Shown one piece after another: positions 1 to 7,292 of a DNA stretch of 64,000 nucleotides. The stretch comes from Candidatus Woesearchaeota archaeon (lineage in GTDB: Archaea > Nanobdellota > Nanobdellia > Woesearchaeales > DSVV01), in the NCBI GenBank assembly GCA_018661705.1, contig JABJHR010000014.1, forward strand, positions 1 through 64,000. The letters run 5' to 3'. Every line of letters starts with the position of its first letter. Positions within the stretch are counted from its first letter, which is position 1. The translations under genes were made by a program, and so were the position numbers. The notes beneath the pieces are model-generated. The model worked only from the letters and a program-made list of their open reading frames with translations, was not told where the DNA came from and searched no databases.

Positions 1-1
1 G

Positions 2-601
2 TTAGGATTAGTTTCCGTTGATAGAAAAGAAATGACAAGAGGATTTGCATTTTATAGGTGGGTAGGAGAAAAAGTTATTTATCCAGATTGTATGTATACA
101 ACAGAAGAGACAACAAAAGCAATTGTTGATCATATGGTGGCAATGAAAGATTCTCAATGGACTTCCCCAAATGAAGTCCGTGCTGCATTAAAAATTGAAC
201 AAAGAACAATTCCTTATAATGTGTTATCTACTCTTCTAAAACAAAATTTAGTTAAAAGAAAAAAAAATTCTCGTAATCTATTAACAATTTCTCCAGGTGA
301 AAAATTAGTAGAATTTTGTGATTTCTTTTCAGGAATTGAAAAAGTAGTAATAGAAAGTTTAGAACAACAAGATGAAGAAACTAAAGCATCTGAATTACTT
401 CAAGAGATGCAAGAAAAGCAAAGATTACTTACAAATGGATCAGATCAAAGCAAAAAGATATTAGTAGAAATGTTACAAAGACATGCATCAATTACTAATT
501 CTGTGTATGAAAAACCTGAAGAAAAAGAAGAAGTAATTCCAAAAAAAACACCAAAGCCACAGCCAAAGTTTCGGATAATGGACGAATCCCAGTATATGTA
601 G
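2..601 (+). CDS. Winged-helix protein, 5' end outside the window
   Basis: The frame is open from the left edge (LGLVSVDRKE precedes the first ATG at 32), so the true start probably lies upstream and about 200 C-terminal residues are visible. Residues ~35-95 after that ATG look like a winged-helix DNA-binding domain: helices around ETTKAIVDHMVAM and SPNEVRAAL, a recognition-type helix IPYNVLSTLLKQ, and a basic wing VKRKKNSRNLLTIS. A charged, probably coiled-coil tail follows, with a proline/lysine-rich end. It may be a transcriptional regulator. No signal peptide or membrane segment is seen. The family is not identified, so the function beyond DNA binding is open. Confidence 0.6.
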   Translation, partial: LGLVSVDRKEMTRGFAFYRWVGEKVIYPDCMYTTEETTKAIVDHMVAMKDSQWTSPNEVRAALKIEQRTIPYNVLSTLLKQNLVKRKKNSRNLLTISPGEKLVEFCDFFSGIEKVVIESLEQQDEETKASELLQEMQEKQRLLTNGSDQSKKILVEMLQRHASITNSVYEKPEEKEEVIPKKTPKPQPKFRIMDESQYM

Positions 602-648
602 GCTGGTGGGTAACTTTAAGTCTCACTTTTGATAATATTAAGAATAAA

Positions 649-793
649 CGCCCTTGGGAAGACTTTCGTAAAAGTAAGTAGTTTTAAGTTGTAAGTTTGA
701 AGTAACTTATCACTTCTTACTACATACTTTAATTCGAACTCCCGACCTCTCGGACCGCAACCGAACGCACCATCCAGGCTATGCTACAAGGGC
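649..793 (-). tRNA. tRNA-Arg(GCG) with an intron in the T loop
   Basis: Read on the minus strand, the acceptor strands are GCCCTTG (793-787) and CAAGGGC (656-650), with discriminator G at 649 and no encoded CCA. The D arm is GCAT/GTGC with loop AGCCTGGATG, which places A20 after G18G19, a known arginine identity base. The anticodon stem TTCGG/CCGAG holds the loop TTGCGGT, giving anticodon GCG (codons CGU/CGC). The variable loop is AGGTC. The T stem is GGGAG/CTTCC. The T loop becomes the normal TTCGAAT only if 70 nt (663-732) are removed. All arms fold without forcing, so I am confident of the gene despite the unusual intron position. Confidence 0.9.
663..732 (-). other. 70-nt archaeal tRNA intron with bulge-helix-bulge, position 59/60
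   Basis: The exon-intron junctions form a canonical archaeal BHB. The outer helix is the T stem GGGAG/CTTCC. The 4-bp central helix is exon TTCG with intron CGAA. The two 3-nt bulges are AAT and AGT. The inner helix starts TAAA and then runs GTA-x-GTAGT against ACTAC-x-TAC. Cutting after the second base of each bulge leaves a 7-nt T loop. The intron is itself an almost complete hairpin with a TGAAGT-type loop and contains AGTAGTTTTAAGTT, also found in the palindrome at 5550-5716. Splicing by the archaeal tRNA endonuclease is expected from the motif; it is not shown. Confidence 0.85.
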
Positions 794-826
794 ATGAATG
801 GATGATTTGTTAGAATGTTTAAATAT

Positions 827-1096
827 TTATCTGTAGATGTTGTCGTGATGATCAAAATCATATAAAGTTATCTTATCTTCTTGTTTAACATACTTAAAAG
901 TTAAAACAAAAGGGCCCTTTACATGAACTCTCTTCAGATGTTGTAAGGGTTTTCTTAGATTTTTGTAATGATCCACTTTGTCACAACTTAGTATTTCATC
1001 AATTTTGTCCATTAATGTTTGAAAAAGATCAGGGTCTTTTTTTAGGAGTTTATTCATTACCTTTCTTAGTTTTTTTTCAACAGAAAATAAACGCAT
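827..1096 (-). CDS. RelE/ParE-superfamily toxin, type II toxin-antitoxin
   Basis: About 89 residues in the RelE-like pattern: an N-terminal helical hairpin (FSVEKKLRKVMNKLLKKDP, LFQTLMDKIDEIL), then HYKNLRKPLQHLKRVHV and strands PFVLTFKYVK and ITLYDFDHHDNIY. The family usually encodes a small ribosome-dependent mRNA interferase or a gyrase poison; which one cannot be told here. The start is taken as the ATG at 1096, because the upstream alternative is a TTG at 1120. The gene begins 4 nt after the antitoxin stop, so the pair is one operon with the antitoxin first. The basic residues and the DHHD end are compatible with the fold. Confidence 0.75.
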   Translation of the reverse strand: MRLFSVEKKLRKVMNKLLKKDPDLFQTLMDKIDEILSCDKVDHYKNLRKPLQHLKRVHVKGPFVLTFKYVKQEDKITLYDFDHHDNIYR

Positions 1097-1100
1097 CTTC

Positions 1101-1352
1101 CTATTCACCAATTTTTTCAATGTCTGTTCTTAATTCATCCAAGCTATTAAAGTCCTTAAAATCATTTCTTTTTTCAATATCTTGTATTTTCTGAATGAAT
1201 TCAGGTTTTAATTCAGGTTCTAGGATTTCTTCTCCATAGTCTAAAACAACCTTCTCAATTGCTTGGGATTTATCCTTAAGGTTAAACTTAGCTTTTACAA
1301 TATTAAGAATTTGGTTTGTATTTTTTGAAATTTGAATCATTGCTTGTACCAT
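1101..1352 (-). CDS. DUF2683-like (RelB/RHH-type) antitoxin
   Basis: An 83-residue protein starting MVQAMIQISKNTNQIL. It matches the archaeal DUF2683-type antitoxin pattern: a short strand MIQISKNTNQ, helices ILNIVKAKF and DKSQAIEKVVLDYGEEIL, then an acidic toxin-binding tail with EPELKPEFIQKIQDIEKR. ATG 1352 is preferred over GTG 1361 because AGGTGG lies 5 nt upstream of it. It should bind and neutralise the RelE-like product encoded 4 nt downstream and repress the operon through its N-terminal DNA-binding part. TATATA-rich tandem sites lie just upstream of the start. Confidence 0.7.
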   Translation of the reverse strand: MVQAMIQISKNTNQILNIVKAKFNLKDKSQAIEKVVLDYGEEILEPELKPEFIQKIQDIEKRNDFKDFNSLDELRTDIEKIGE

Positions 1353-1370
1353 ATATACCACCTATATTCA

Positions 1371-1392
1371 GTATATATACCAAGTATATATA
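1371..1392 (-). promoter_or_regulatory. Tandem GTATATATA sites at the toxin-antitoxin promoter
   Basis: GTATATATAC and GTATATATA are separated by CAA, 20-40 nt upstream of the antitoxin start. They can serve as the TATA box and also as a repeated half-site for autorepression, the usual arrangement for RHH antitoxins. The regulatory role is inferred from position only. Confidence 0.45.
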
Positions 1393-1785
1393 TTTTTTGG
1401 TTTTATGCATATTTAACTCTCACTTTCCCTTCAATTTCCGCTTAAATCTTTTAAGCTTTCAAACATTTAAGAGATTTTCATGATATTTTTCAAAGAATCT
1501 TCTTGTCCTTATCATACAGACATTTATCTATCACTCACCAACAAACACTCAACACAACCTAGACAAAGATCCACAAAAACTATTCCATAAAACACCAAAA
1601 ATAGACTAAATAATCCCAACAAACAGAAATCAAAAGATTCAAGCAAACCTTAAATCTTAATAGCCTTAAAAAACACAATAATTCAAGCGATTCTTACATC
1701 TTTTAGGCGTAAAACATATAGCCTAAAGAACACAAATATTTATAAATAAGTGATGTAGTTACTTAACAATAATAACTATTTTGGG
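1393..1785. other. AT-rich gap without a visible gene
   Basis: About 390 nt between the divergent toxin-antitoxin promoter and the small coiled-coil gene. It holds only short AT-rich direct and inverted runs (TTAAATCTTTTAAG near 1442) and, at the end, the TATA box of the coiled-coil gene. I see no RNA gene or open frame here. Confidence 0.4.
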
Positions 1786-1794
1786 GTGAAAAAT

Positions 1795-1992
1795 ATGTTT
1801 GCATCAAGTTTTAAAGTCGGAAAAGGATTCAAAGCAGTAAGAAAAGACATGACAGCTCTAAAAGAATCTATGTCTGAATGGACTCTTTACACACAAAAGA
1901 ACCAATTAGAGTTTGAAGAAAGACTATCTCAAATAGAGCAAAGATTAGCTAGAATTGATGGTATGATTAGTCAGAAAACGAGGAAAAAATAA
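1795..1992 (+). CDS. Small coiled-coil protein of unknown function
   Basis: A 65-residue protein starting MFASSFKVGKGFKAVRKDM. The C-terminal two thirds is a predicted coiled coil (EWTLYTQKNQLEFEERLSQ followed by IEQRLARIDGMI) with a basic end. ATG 1795 is chosen over the in-frame GTG 1786 because GGGGTG at 1783-1788 is well placed as a Shine-Dalgarno. A TATA-like ATATTTATAAATA lies at about 1737-1749. Its stop overlaps the next ATG by one base, so the two genes are translationally coupled. The basic N-terminus and coiled coil suggest an oligomeric adaptor; no function can be given. Confidence 0.6.
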   Translation: MFASSFKVGKGFKAVRKDMTALKESMSEWTLYTQKNQLEFEERLSQIEQRLARIDGMISQKTRKK

Positions 1993-2510
1993 TGCGTTCT
2001 GAAGTTGAAATGATTCAAACACTTGCTGATGTTTTAGATAGTGTAAATAATACTTTTCTATTCAATATGACTAGTAAAGAATATTCAAAAATTGGTAAAT
2101 ATTTACAACATGCAACAGATCATAGTGGTGTAAATTTTTATACATTTCTAGAGGGTAAATTTGAAGTTCCAAGACTTCCACAAATGAATGATATTATCCA
2201 GGGATGTTATAATTGGGAACTATCTAGAGGAAGAACAGCAAGTTCTGAAAATCCTAATCAAAAAGCTACAATTATTATAAATAGTATGTTTGATTCCTCA
2301 GTATTTGGTGGAAATACTAAAAACTATTTTAGACTATTTAAAGATATGATTTCTGATGACAGATATAACCCAGGAATTAGATTTATACTTGTAGAAGATC
2401 CATTATTAAGCCCAAAAATAAGTGAAAAAAAGGGTGAAAATAATCCATTACATGGCGCTGTAACATATGTAAATATGGCTACAGGTGAATTCTCAAGAGA
2501 ATTAAGATAA
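1992..2510 (+). CDS. Hypothetical cytoplasmic protein, 172 aa
   Basis: Begins MRSEVEMIQTLADVLDSVNN and shares one base with the stop of the small coiled-coil gene. It has an N-terminal helical part (EYSKIGKYLQHATDHSG), a mixed centre with ATIIINSMFDSSVFGGN, and a strand-rich end (IRFILVEDPLL, AVTYVNMATGEFSREL). No signal peptide, membrane segment or recognisable catalytic motif. The coupled partner suggests that the two work together. I do not recognise the family. Confidence 0.65.
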   Translation: MRSEVEMIQTLADVLDSVNNTFLFNMTSKEYSKIGKYLQHATDHSGVNFYTFLEGKFEVPRLPQMNDIIQGCYNWELSRGRTASSENPNQKATIIINSMFDSSVFGGNTKNYFRLFKDMISDDRYNPGIRFILVEDPLLSPKISEKKGENNPLHGAVTYVNMATGEFSRELR

Positions 2511-2880
2511 TTATTAAATTTTCATTAATTTTCACATATTTTTCTTTAACACCATTTTTCTACCAAAATCCTATACTAACAGCTAGTCGTCGGAATAATG
2601 CCTTAACAACCCCATAAACCCCCTAAAAAACACCTTGAACCATATATTTGTATGTTTACCCTGGGTTATACAATCAGCCTATAATAAACTCATTTTCTGG
2701 AAATTGTCGGGATTATCCCTTACATTATTGGATGATTATCTAATTCCTCATCAAATTCGGGATTTTCCAAGAATTTGCCCATTTACCACCTACATCCATA
2801 ATCGGGATAATCCAGAATAATCTGAAAACTAAAATATTTAAGCATTTTTATAGAAATTCATGATACATTATCCTTAGTTT
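2511..2880. promoter_or_regulatory. AT-rich spacer with three GGGATNNTCC palindromic sites
   Basis: No convincing gene in this spacer. It contains GGGATTATCCC (2709-2719, a perfect 11-bp palindrome), GGGATTTTCC (2759-2768) and GGGATAATCC (2804-2813), spaced about 50 and 45 bp apart. Such repeated near-palindromes in an otherwise AT-rich stretch look like binding sites for one regulator. The only open frame here (2635-2820) runs through these sites and has no credible start signal. Confidence 0.35.
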
Positions 2881-2882
2881 AG

Positions 2883-3086
2883 GTGTAAAATGCTCTTAAA
2901 ACTCATTTATTTGATTCTGACATAAAGATTTAAGCATTGATTAAATCTTTTATGTGTAAATCTTGGGTGTAAATCATCAATAACTCAAAGCGACTATCTA
3001 CTCCAGAGTAGTTACAAATAGAAACATTTATATATTACCTCCTGAAGAGTATAAGATAATTACAGATATATTGAGGACTACATAAA
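2883..3086 (+). promoter_or_regulatory. Promoter region of the pentein-like gene with GTGTAAA repeats
   Basis: GTGTAAA occurs at 2883, 2954 and 2967. A perfect 10-bp inverted repeat AAAGATTTAA/TTAAATCTTT (2924-2950, 7-nt loop) lies between the first two. A TATA box CATTTATATATTA (about 3024-3036) and a TGAGGAC Shine-Dalgarno at about 3072 precede the ATG at 3087. The repeats are possible operator half-sites and the hairpin a possible operator or terminator. Confidence 0.4.
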
Positions 3087-3956
3087 ATGGCTGAAAAAAC
3101 AGTAGGAATTGTTACAAAATCAGGAATTATTAAAAAAACAGTTAGATCTAGATGTAAGCCTCTTATCATGGTAGGTATGAAAAACGGAAAAGAAATTAAT
3201 GAAAGATGGAACATTCTCGAAGCATATAGTCGTGCAAAATTTGAAACATACGCTAATTTTAATGATACATGGCTAAATGATGCATATGTTCATTTAGATG
3301 GAAAATATCTACCAACACATGAGTTTGCAAGCTTTAATGAAGGAAGAAATGCACAATTAGGGCACGGTGGAAGTTATGTAATTGGTGATTCTTTTGTATT
3401 AATTAGTTCTTCAATTAGAGAGGCATTTGAAAAAGCAAGTATTGATAATAAAGCATTTAGAGAGTTCTTTGGAGACAGAGAAAAAATCTTTTTACAACCT
3501 TATGATGCAATGATCCATAATGAAAAAGGAGACATGCTTAAACCAGAACATTTAGATTTAACAATAGGGTATGTTCCATGTGCAAAAAAAATGTATGTTG
3601 ACGTACATCATTACGAACAAGTTAGAGAAGTTCTCGACGCATTAAAAGATAAACATGGCGTTGAAATTCGTACAACAGACATTGATGATCCAGATGGATT
3701 CAGTGTTTTTCCAAACAACTTTTTTTATTTACCTAGTTTTAAAGAAGGAGAATTACCAGTAATTGTTGCAAATCCCTACAAAGGAATTAGTGAAAGATTA
3801 GAAAAAGATCTTGAAGGAAAAGTGAGAGTTGTTTCTCCTGCCACTCCAATAATTGGATTAGCATCAAATAATGGTTCAATTAAATGCATTACTAACCAAG
3901 TAGATGATATTTCTCTTTTAGAACATTTAGGGATAAACTATAGAAGCCAGCTTTAA
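3087..3956 (+). CDS. Pentein-fold (guanidino-modifying) enzyme-like protein
   Basis: A 289-residue soluble protein resembling the pentein superfamily (arginine deiminase, dimethylargininase, amidinotransferase). The visible landmarks are in family order: NARLG-like segment EGRNAQLGHGGSYVIGDSF (~85-103), HLDLTIGYVP near 154 carrying the likely catalytic His, and SNNGSIKCITNQV near the C-terminus (~263-275) carrying the likely nucleophilic Cys. These enzymes hydrolyse or transfer from guanidino groups such as arginine side chains. The usual EGGD motif is degraded to GHGGS, so substrate and activity are uncertain. The start has an upstream TGAGGAC. The RelA/SpoT-like gene follows after 48 nt and may be co-transcribed. 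Confidence 0.5.
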   Translation: MAEKTVGIVTKSGIIKKTVRSRCKPLIMVGMKNGKEINERWNILEAYSRAKFETYANFNDTWLNDAYVHLDGKYLPTHEFASFNEGRNAQLGHGGSYVIGDSFVLISSSIREAFEKASIDNKAFREFFGDREKIFLQPYDAMIHNEKGDMLKPEHLDLTIGYVPCAKKMYVDVHHYEQVREVLDALKDKHGVEIRTTDIDDPDGFSVFPNNFFYLPSFKEGELPVIVANPYKGISERLEKDLEGKVRVVSPATPIIGLASNNGSIKCITNQVDDISLLEHLGINYRSQL

Positions 3957-4004
3957 GAAAAAACTATAAAAACTAGAGTCTTTTTCCTTGTTACAGAGAT
4001 TAAA

Positions 4005-5549
4005 ATGACAAGAATACAAGCAGGAAAAACAGGAATTGAAGTAAATGTTAAAGAACAAGACTTTGGTAATTCTCAATATATTTGGAAAATTGATTTAAAA
4101 AGAACAGAGATTTTAGAGAGTGCAGAAATTGCACACAGTATTCCAATAACAAATGATATTTTTCCACTTGAAAAAAGATTATTGGAAGAGTTTGAATCTG
4201 AAGAAAGAGCAAATGAATTAATTCCAGATGAAAAAACACCATTACAATTAGGCGAATTAATTTATATTTTTCTAGATCCTTTTAATGAAACAATTTGGAA
4301 TAGCCCTATAGGAATTGGACATAGACCAATGATAGCATTCCAGAAAGAAATTATGCACAGAGTTAATGCAGCAAGAAAAGAATTAAGTTATATTGTAGAA
4401 ACAGAATTAGGGGTATTAGGTATTAACGAAGAAAGAACTCAAACAAAATCATATGATTCACTACAAGAACTTTTTGATGATGTTTTTTTAATGTTAAATG
4501 GTGGAAGATTTAATGGACATGCGAATGCACTTATTAGAGAAATTGGGAAAAAAGATCAAGATATGACCGAGTATGTTGTTGCACACCTTACAGAAGCTGA
4601 AAGAGAAAAAGTTCATGCAGGTAGACATGGAAAAGAAAAAGGCAGAAAAAAAGGAAGAAAAACAAAAGGTGCTAGAGATGGCTTAGCTGGAATAAGAATA
4701 AATCAAGAATTTATCTATCTTCCAGGAATTAGTGACATTCAATGTATTTCGTTAAGAAGAAAACGAGATGAAAGAATTGCAGGAAAAACTGCATATAGAA
4801 TTGTAATGACAGATCAAGTATTACATGATTATTTTTACAACACACCACAATTTGAAGATAGAGCTAAATTTGTTATTAATCACTTAGCAGACGAAAACCA
4901 CCCTCAAAAAAGAAGACAAGCCAGGAAATGGAGATTATACGCAAAAGTATTATTGAGTGAAAAAGCTGCATCAAAAAAAGGAAAAACAAGCAATGTTTTT
5001 GAAAGACTTTATAGAGAAGCAATTTTAAAAGACATATTCAGCCATAGAATAATTGTTAAAGATGAAGAAGATGTTGTTGAAGTTTTAAGATCAATTCTAC
5101 CAGGTTATGTCATGAATGAAATTTTAGGAACAGTTACAGGTGGAAGAAGAGCAAATGCAAGGGACATAAGTGATTATAGGAGAGTTGAAACAGACCAACA
5201 CAAATATGGTGGTCCTATCAGGGGTTATTATGTAGAGAGACTAGAAAACCATCATAGAAGAGATCGTGCCAACCCATTTATTCAAGTTACATTAAGACCA
5301 ACAAAAAGAAGAGCAAAAGAAACTCTTTGTAATGATAGTTTTGAAATTAGCATCCAAACACAAGAAAGTTTATTATATGGAATTGCTGGACCTGAAATAG
5401 GACACAGAAATTATGAAAAAGAAAGATTAGATGCTGTTAACGACTTACCAGATGAACTAAAAAGAAGATATGTTATGTACCATAATTTTATTTTAGATTT
5501 GTTTTCAAGAGTAGAGCCAATGCCATTATTAGGAGCACATAAAAGATAA
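4005..5549 (+). CDS. Possible divergent RelA/SpoT-like nucleotidyltransferase, 514 aa
   Basis: The N-terminal ~200 residues are unrecognised and a lysine-rich linker (HGKEKGRKKGRKTKG, ~206-220) follows. The C-terminal half faintly follows the order of a RelA/SpoT synthetase domain: a KDIFSHRIIVKDEEDVVEVL block near 346-365 (family: D-x-x-G-x-R), DYRR...KYGG...GYYVERL near 392-415 (family: nGYxSlH), FEISIQTQESLLYGIAG near 448-465 (family: vEiQIRT) and GHRNYEKE (family: aaHwxYK). If correct, it would transfer pyrophosphate to GDP/GTP or modify another nucleotide or RNA end. The matches are short and the canonical RxKD segment is not evident, so this is tentative. No membrane segment. Confidence 0.4.
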   Translation: MTRIQAGKTGIEVNVKEQDFGNSQYIWKIDLKRTEILESAEIAHSIPITNDIFPLEKRLLEEFESEERANELIPDEKTPLQLGELIYIFLDPFNETIWNSPIGIGHRPMIAFQKEIMHRVNAARKELSYIVETELGVLGINEERTQTKSYDSLQELFDDVFLMLNGGRFNGHANALIREIGKKDQDMTEYVVAHLTEAEREKVHAGRHGKEKGRKKGRKTKGARDGLAGIRINQEFIYLPGISDIQCISLRRKRDERIAGKTAYRIVMTDQVLHDYFYNTPQFEDRAKFVINHLADENHPQKRRQARKWRLYAKVLLSEKAASKKGKTSNVFERLYREAILKDIFSHRIIVKDEEDVVEVLRSILPGYVMNEILGTVTGGRRANARDISDYRRVETDQHKYGGPIRGYYVERLENHHRRDRANPFIQVTLRPTKRRAKETLCNDSFEISIQTQESLLYGIAGPEIGHRNYEKERLDAVNDLPDELKRRYVMYHNFILDLFSRVEPMPLLGAHKR

Positions 5550-5716
5550 GTTAATAGTATTAAGTTCTAAATTTGAAGTGGGATTAAAAAGGTAATAAAG
5601 GTTAGAAGGGTTTTAAGGGTTAGAAAGGTAATTGTATTCCTTTCAAACCTTTCCTACATTTAGAACCTTTCCTACGTCCATTCCCACTTATTACTCCTAA
5701 CTTAAAACTACTAACT
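5550..5716. repeat. 167-nt imperfect palindrome (GTTAGTAGTTT type)
   Basis: Arms of about 75-80 nt. The left arm starts GTTAATAGTATTAAGTT and includes AAGTGGGA. The reverse complement of the right arm starts GTTAGTAGTTTTAAGTT and also includes AAGTGGGA, and both contain AGGTT/AAAGG-rich inner parts. It fills the gap between the RelA/SpoT-like gene and the queA promoter. Related palindromes occur inside queA (5857-5921), in the tRNA intron (663-732) and at 41733-41810. It could act as a terminator; its dispersal suggests a mobile or recombination-prone element. Confidence 0.6.
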
Positions 5717-5754
5717 AAAAAAAGTTTATAAACCAAACAATATTTCTTTCACAC

Positions 5755-6879
5755 ATGGATTGTTCAGATTTTGATTATAGCTTACCTAAAGAGTTAATTG
5801 CGCAAACACCTGTTGATGTTAGACATGAATCTAAGCTAATAGTTGTGAAAAAAGAAGTTAGTCGTATGTCGTTAGACGTGAGTCGTGACCAAAGCACGAC
5901 AAACGACGCACGACAAACAACAAACATTATTTCTCACAAACATTTCCACAACATAATTGATTATTTAAACAAAGATGATATTCTCGTCGTGAATAACACT
6001 AAAGTTTTGCCTTACAAATTTGATGGACAAAAAGTAACAGGGGGAAACATAGAAGTTGTTTTAGTGAACAAAATTAATTCTAAACAATTTGAAGCAAGAA
6101 TTAAGTCAACAAATACAAAAAAAGGACATGAAGAATTTATTATAAACAAAAATAATCCTAAAGAAAAATTATTTTTCAAAGTAATTAATAAAATTGGTGG
6201 AAGATATACAATTGAATTTACAGACGACATAAGCGAAGAGAAGTTAGAAAAAAAGCTGAAAGAATTTGGTGAACTTCCACTGCCACCATACATTGAAAAT
6301 TATCAAGGGGACATGAAAAGGTATCAAACTATTTATTCAAATAAAGAAAAAGAAGGAAGTATTGCTGCACCAACTGCAGGCCTTCATTTTACTGATGAGT
6401 TATTAGATAAAATCAAAAAAAAAGGAATAAAAATAGTTACAATTTGTTTGCATGTGAGCTTTGGAACATTTAAACCAGTAAGACCTGGAAATCTTGCAAA
6501 ACATAAAATGGATCCTGAATATTATATTGTGGATAAAGAAAGTGCAGACGCAATTAATAACAGATCTGGCAAATTATTTGTTGTTGGAACCACTACATTA
6601 AAAACATTAGAAACAGTTGCAGAAAAAGATAAAGAAGGAAATGTAAAAATAAAAGCAGGCGAAGGTTGGAGTGATATATTCATTTATCCAGGTTATGAAT
6701 TTAAGTTAAGAAAAGAAATTGATGGTTTCATTACAAACTTTCATTTACCAAAATCAACATTACTAATGATGCTAAGTGCCTATTGGGGAAGAAAAGAAAT
6801 ATTAGATGTTTATTCTACTGCTGTTTCTGAAAAGTATAGATTCTTTAGTTTTGGCGATTCAATGTTGCTGTTGAAATAA
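5755..6879 (+). CDS. queA: S-adenosylmethionine:tRNA ribosyltransferase-isomerase
   Basis: QueA transfers and isomerises the ribosyl group of SAM onto preQ1 in tRNA to give epoxyqueuosine at position 34. Typical segments are present: DFDYSLPKELIAQTP at the N-terminus, VVNNTKVLPYK, GELPLPPYI, YQTIYSNKEKEGSIAAPTAGLHFT, HVSFGTFKPVR and the end FITNFHLPKSTLLMMLSAY. Length is 374 against the usual ~340-350, because about 20 extra residues (~36-58) lie between LIVV and HKHF. They are encoded by a palindromic DNA insert, yet the frame stays open. TATA TTTATAAA at about 5724 points to a leaderless start at 5755. QueA is mainly bacterial, so its presence in an archaeal context suggests transfer. Confidence 0.93.
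   Translation: MDCSDFDYSLPKELIAQTPVDVRHESKLIVVKKEVSRMSLDVSRDQSTTNDARQTTNIISHKHFHNIIDYLNKDDILVVNNTKVLPYKFDGQKVTGGNIEVVLVNKINSKQFEARIKSTNTKKGHEEFIINKNNPKEKLFFKVINKIGGRYTIEFTDDISEEKLEKKLKEFGELPLPPYIENYQGDMKRYQTIYSNKEKEGSIAAPTAGLHFTDELLDKIKKKGIKIVTICLHVSFGTFKPVRPGNLAKHKMDPEYYIVDKESADAINNRSGKLFVVGTTTLKTLETVAEKDKEGNVKIKAGEGWSDIFIYPGYEFKLRKEIDGFITNFHLPKSTLLMMLSAYWGRKEILDVYSTAVSEKYRFFSFGDSMLLLK
5857..5921. repeat. Palindromic element inserted in frame inside queA
   Basis: Hairpin with core GTCGTG-accaaag-CACGAC, extended outward by repeated GTCGT on the left and ACGAC on the right; the outer ends are GTTAG and ACAAC. It falls exactly where this QueA is ~20 residues longer than the family and encodes a hydrophilic stretch rich in S, R, D, T and N. 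It resembles the left arm of the 41733-41810 palindrome (GTTAGTAGTTTGTCGTA). In principle it is comparable to the in-frame palindromic elements known from Rickettsia. Confidence 0.6.
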
Positions 6880-6949
6880 GGTTTGACTTTTGAAGAGTAA
6901 TTAAAAAAGATTTAAACTAAAAAAAATTAAATGAAAACTTTAAAAAATC

Positions 6950-7158
6950 CTTAGTGAAAAAAAGGAGCATCCGCCATTGTTGAAGAGTATTACAAGTGCA
7001 AATTCAATACAAAAAACAACAACATGACTGGGTGAGCCGAAGGCGAATAGGATATTTCCTGTAAGGAAATGTCCGTCCATGTCAATGATGTTGTTGTTTT
7101 CTCATGCACTATAAACTAAATCCCTTTTCTACATCTAAATTCTTTTTTTCTCACTAAG
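6950..7158 (+). repeat. Family B hairpin element, copy B1, with a family A element nested inside
   Basis: The outer inverted repeat CTTAGTGA (6950-6957)/TCACTAAG (7151-7158) is extended by AAAAAAAG/CTTTTTTT. The left half carries the family B signature GCATCCGCC...TTGAAGAGTATTAC seen in copies B2-B4. The right half has been replaced by an A element (7013-7100) bracketed by AGTGCA/TGCACT. It starts 71 nt after the queA stop and lies before surface cluster 1. A terminator role is possible. Confidence 0.6.
7013..7100 (+). repeat. Family A structured element, copy A1
   Basis: The terminal stem is AAAACAACAACAT/ATGTTGTTGTTTT (13 bp, perfect). Inside are a small AGCC-GAA-GGC hairpin, the conserved GAATAGG, and a terminal hairpin GGATATTTCC-TGTAA-GGAAATGTCC followed by GTCCATGTC. 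Stems differ between copies A1-A5 but stay paired, which points to a selected RNA or DNA structure rather than a simple repeat. Confidence 0.7.
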
Positions 7159-7292
7159 ATTCATTTGATTTAATGTGTAATTTAATTAGGGTTTTAACTC
7201 AGAAATTAAACTATTTACTCATAGTATAACAGAAAATTTATAAATAAAACATCTAATAAAATGACTTAGTGGGTAAAAAAGGGTGATTTGAG

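Noticed and set aside
2635-2820. 61-codon open frame in the 2.5-3.0 kb gap
   Set aside because: It runs through the GGGATNNTCC sites, has no ribosome site or TATA box at a sensible distance, and the translation has no protein-like pattern.
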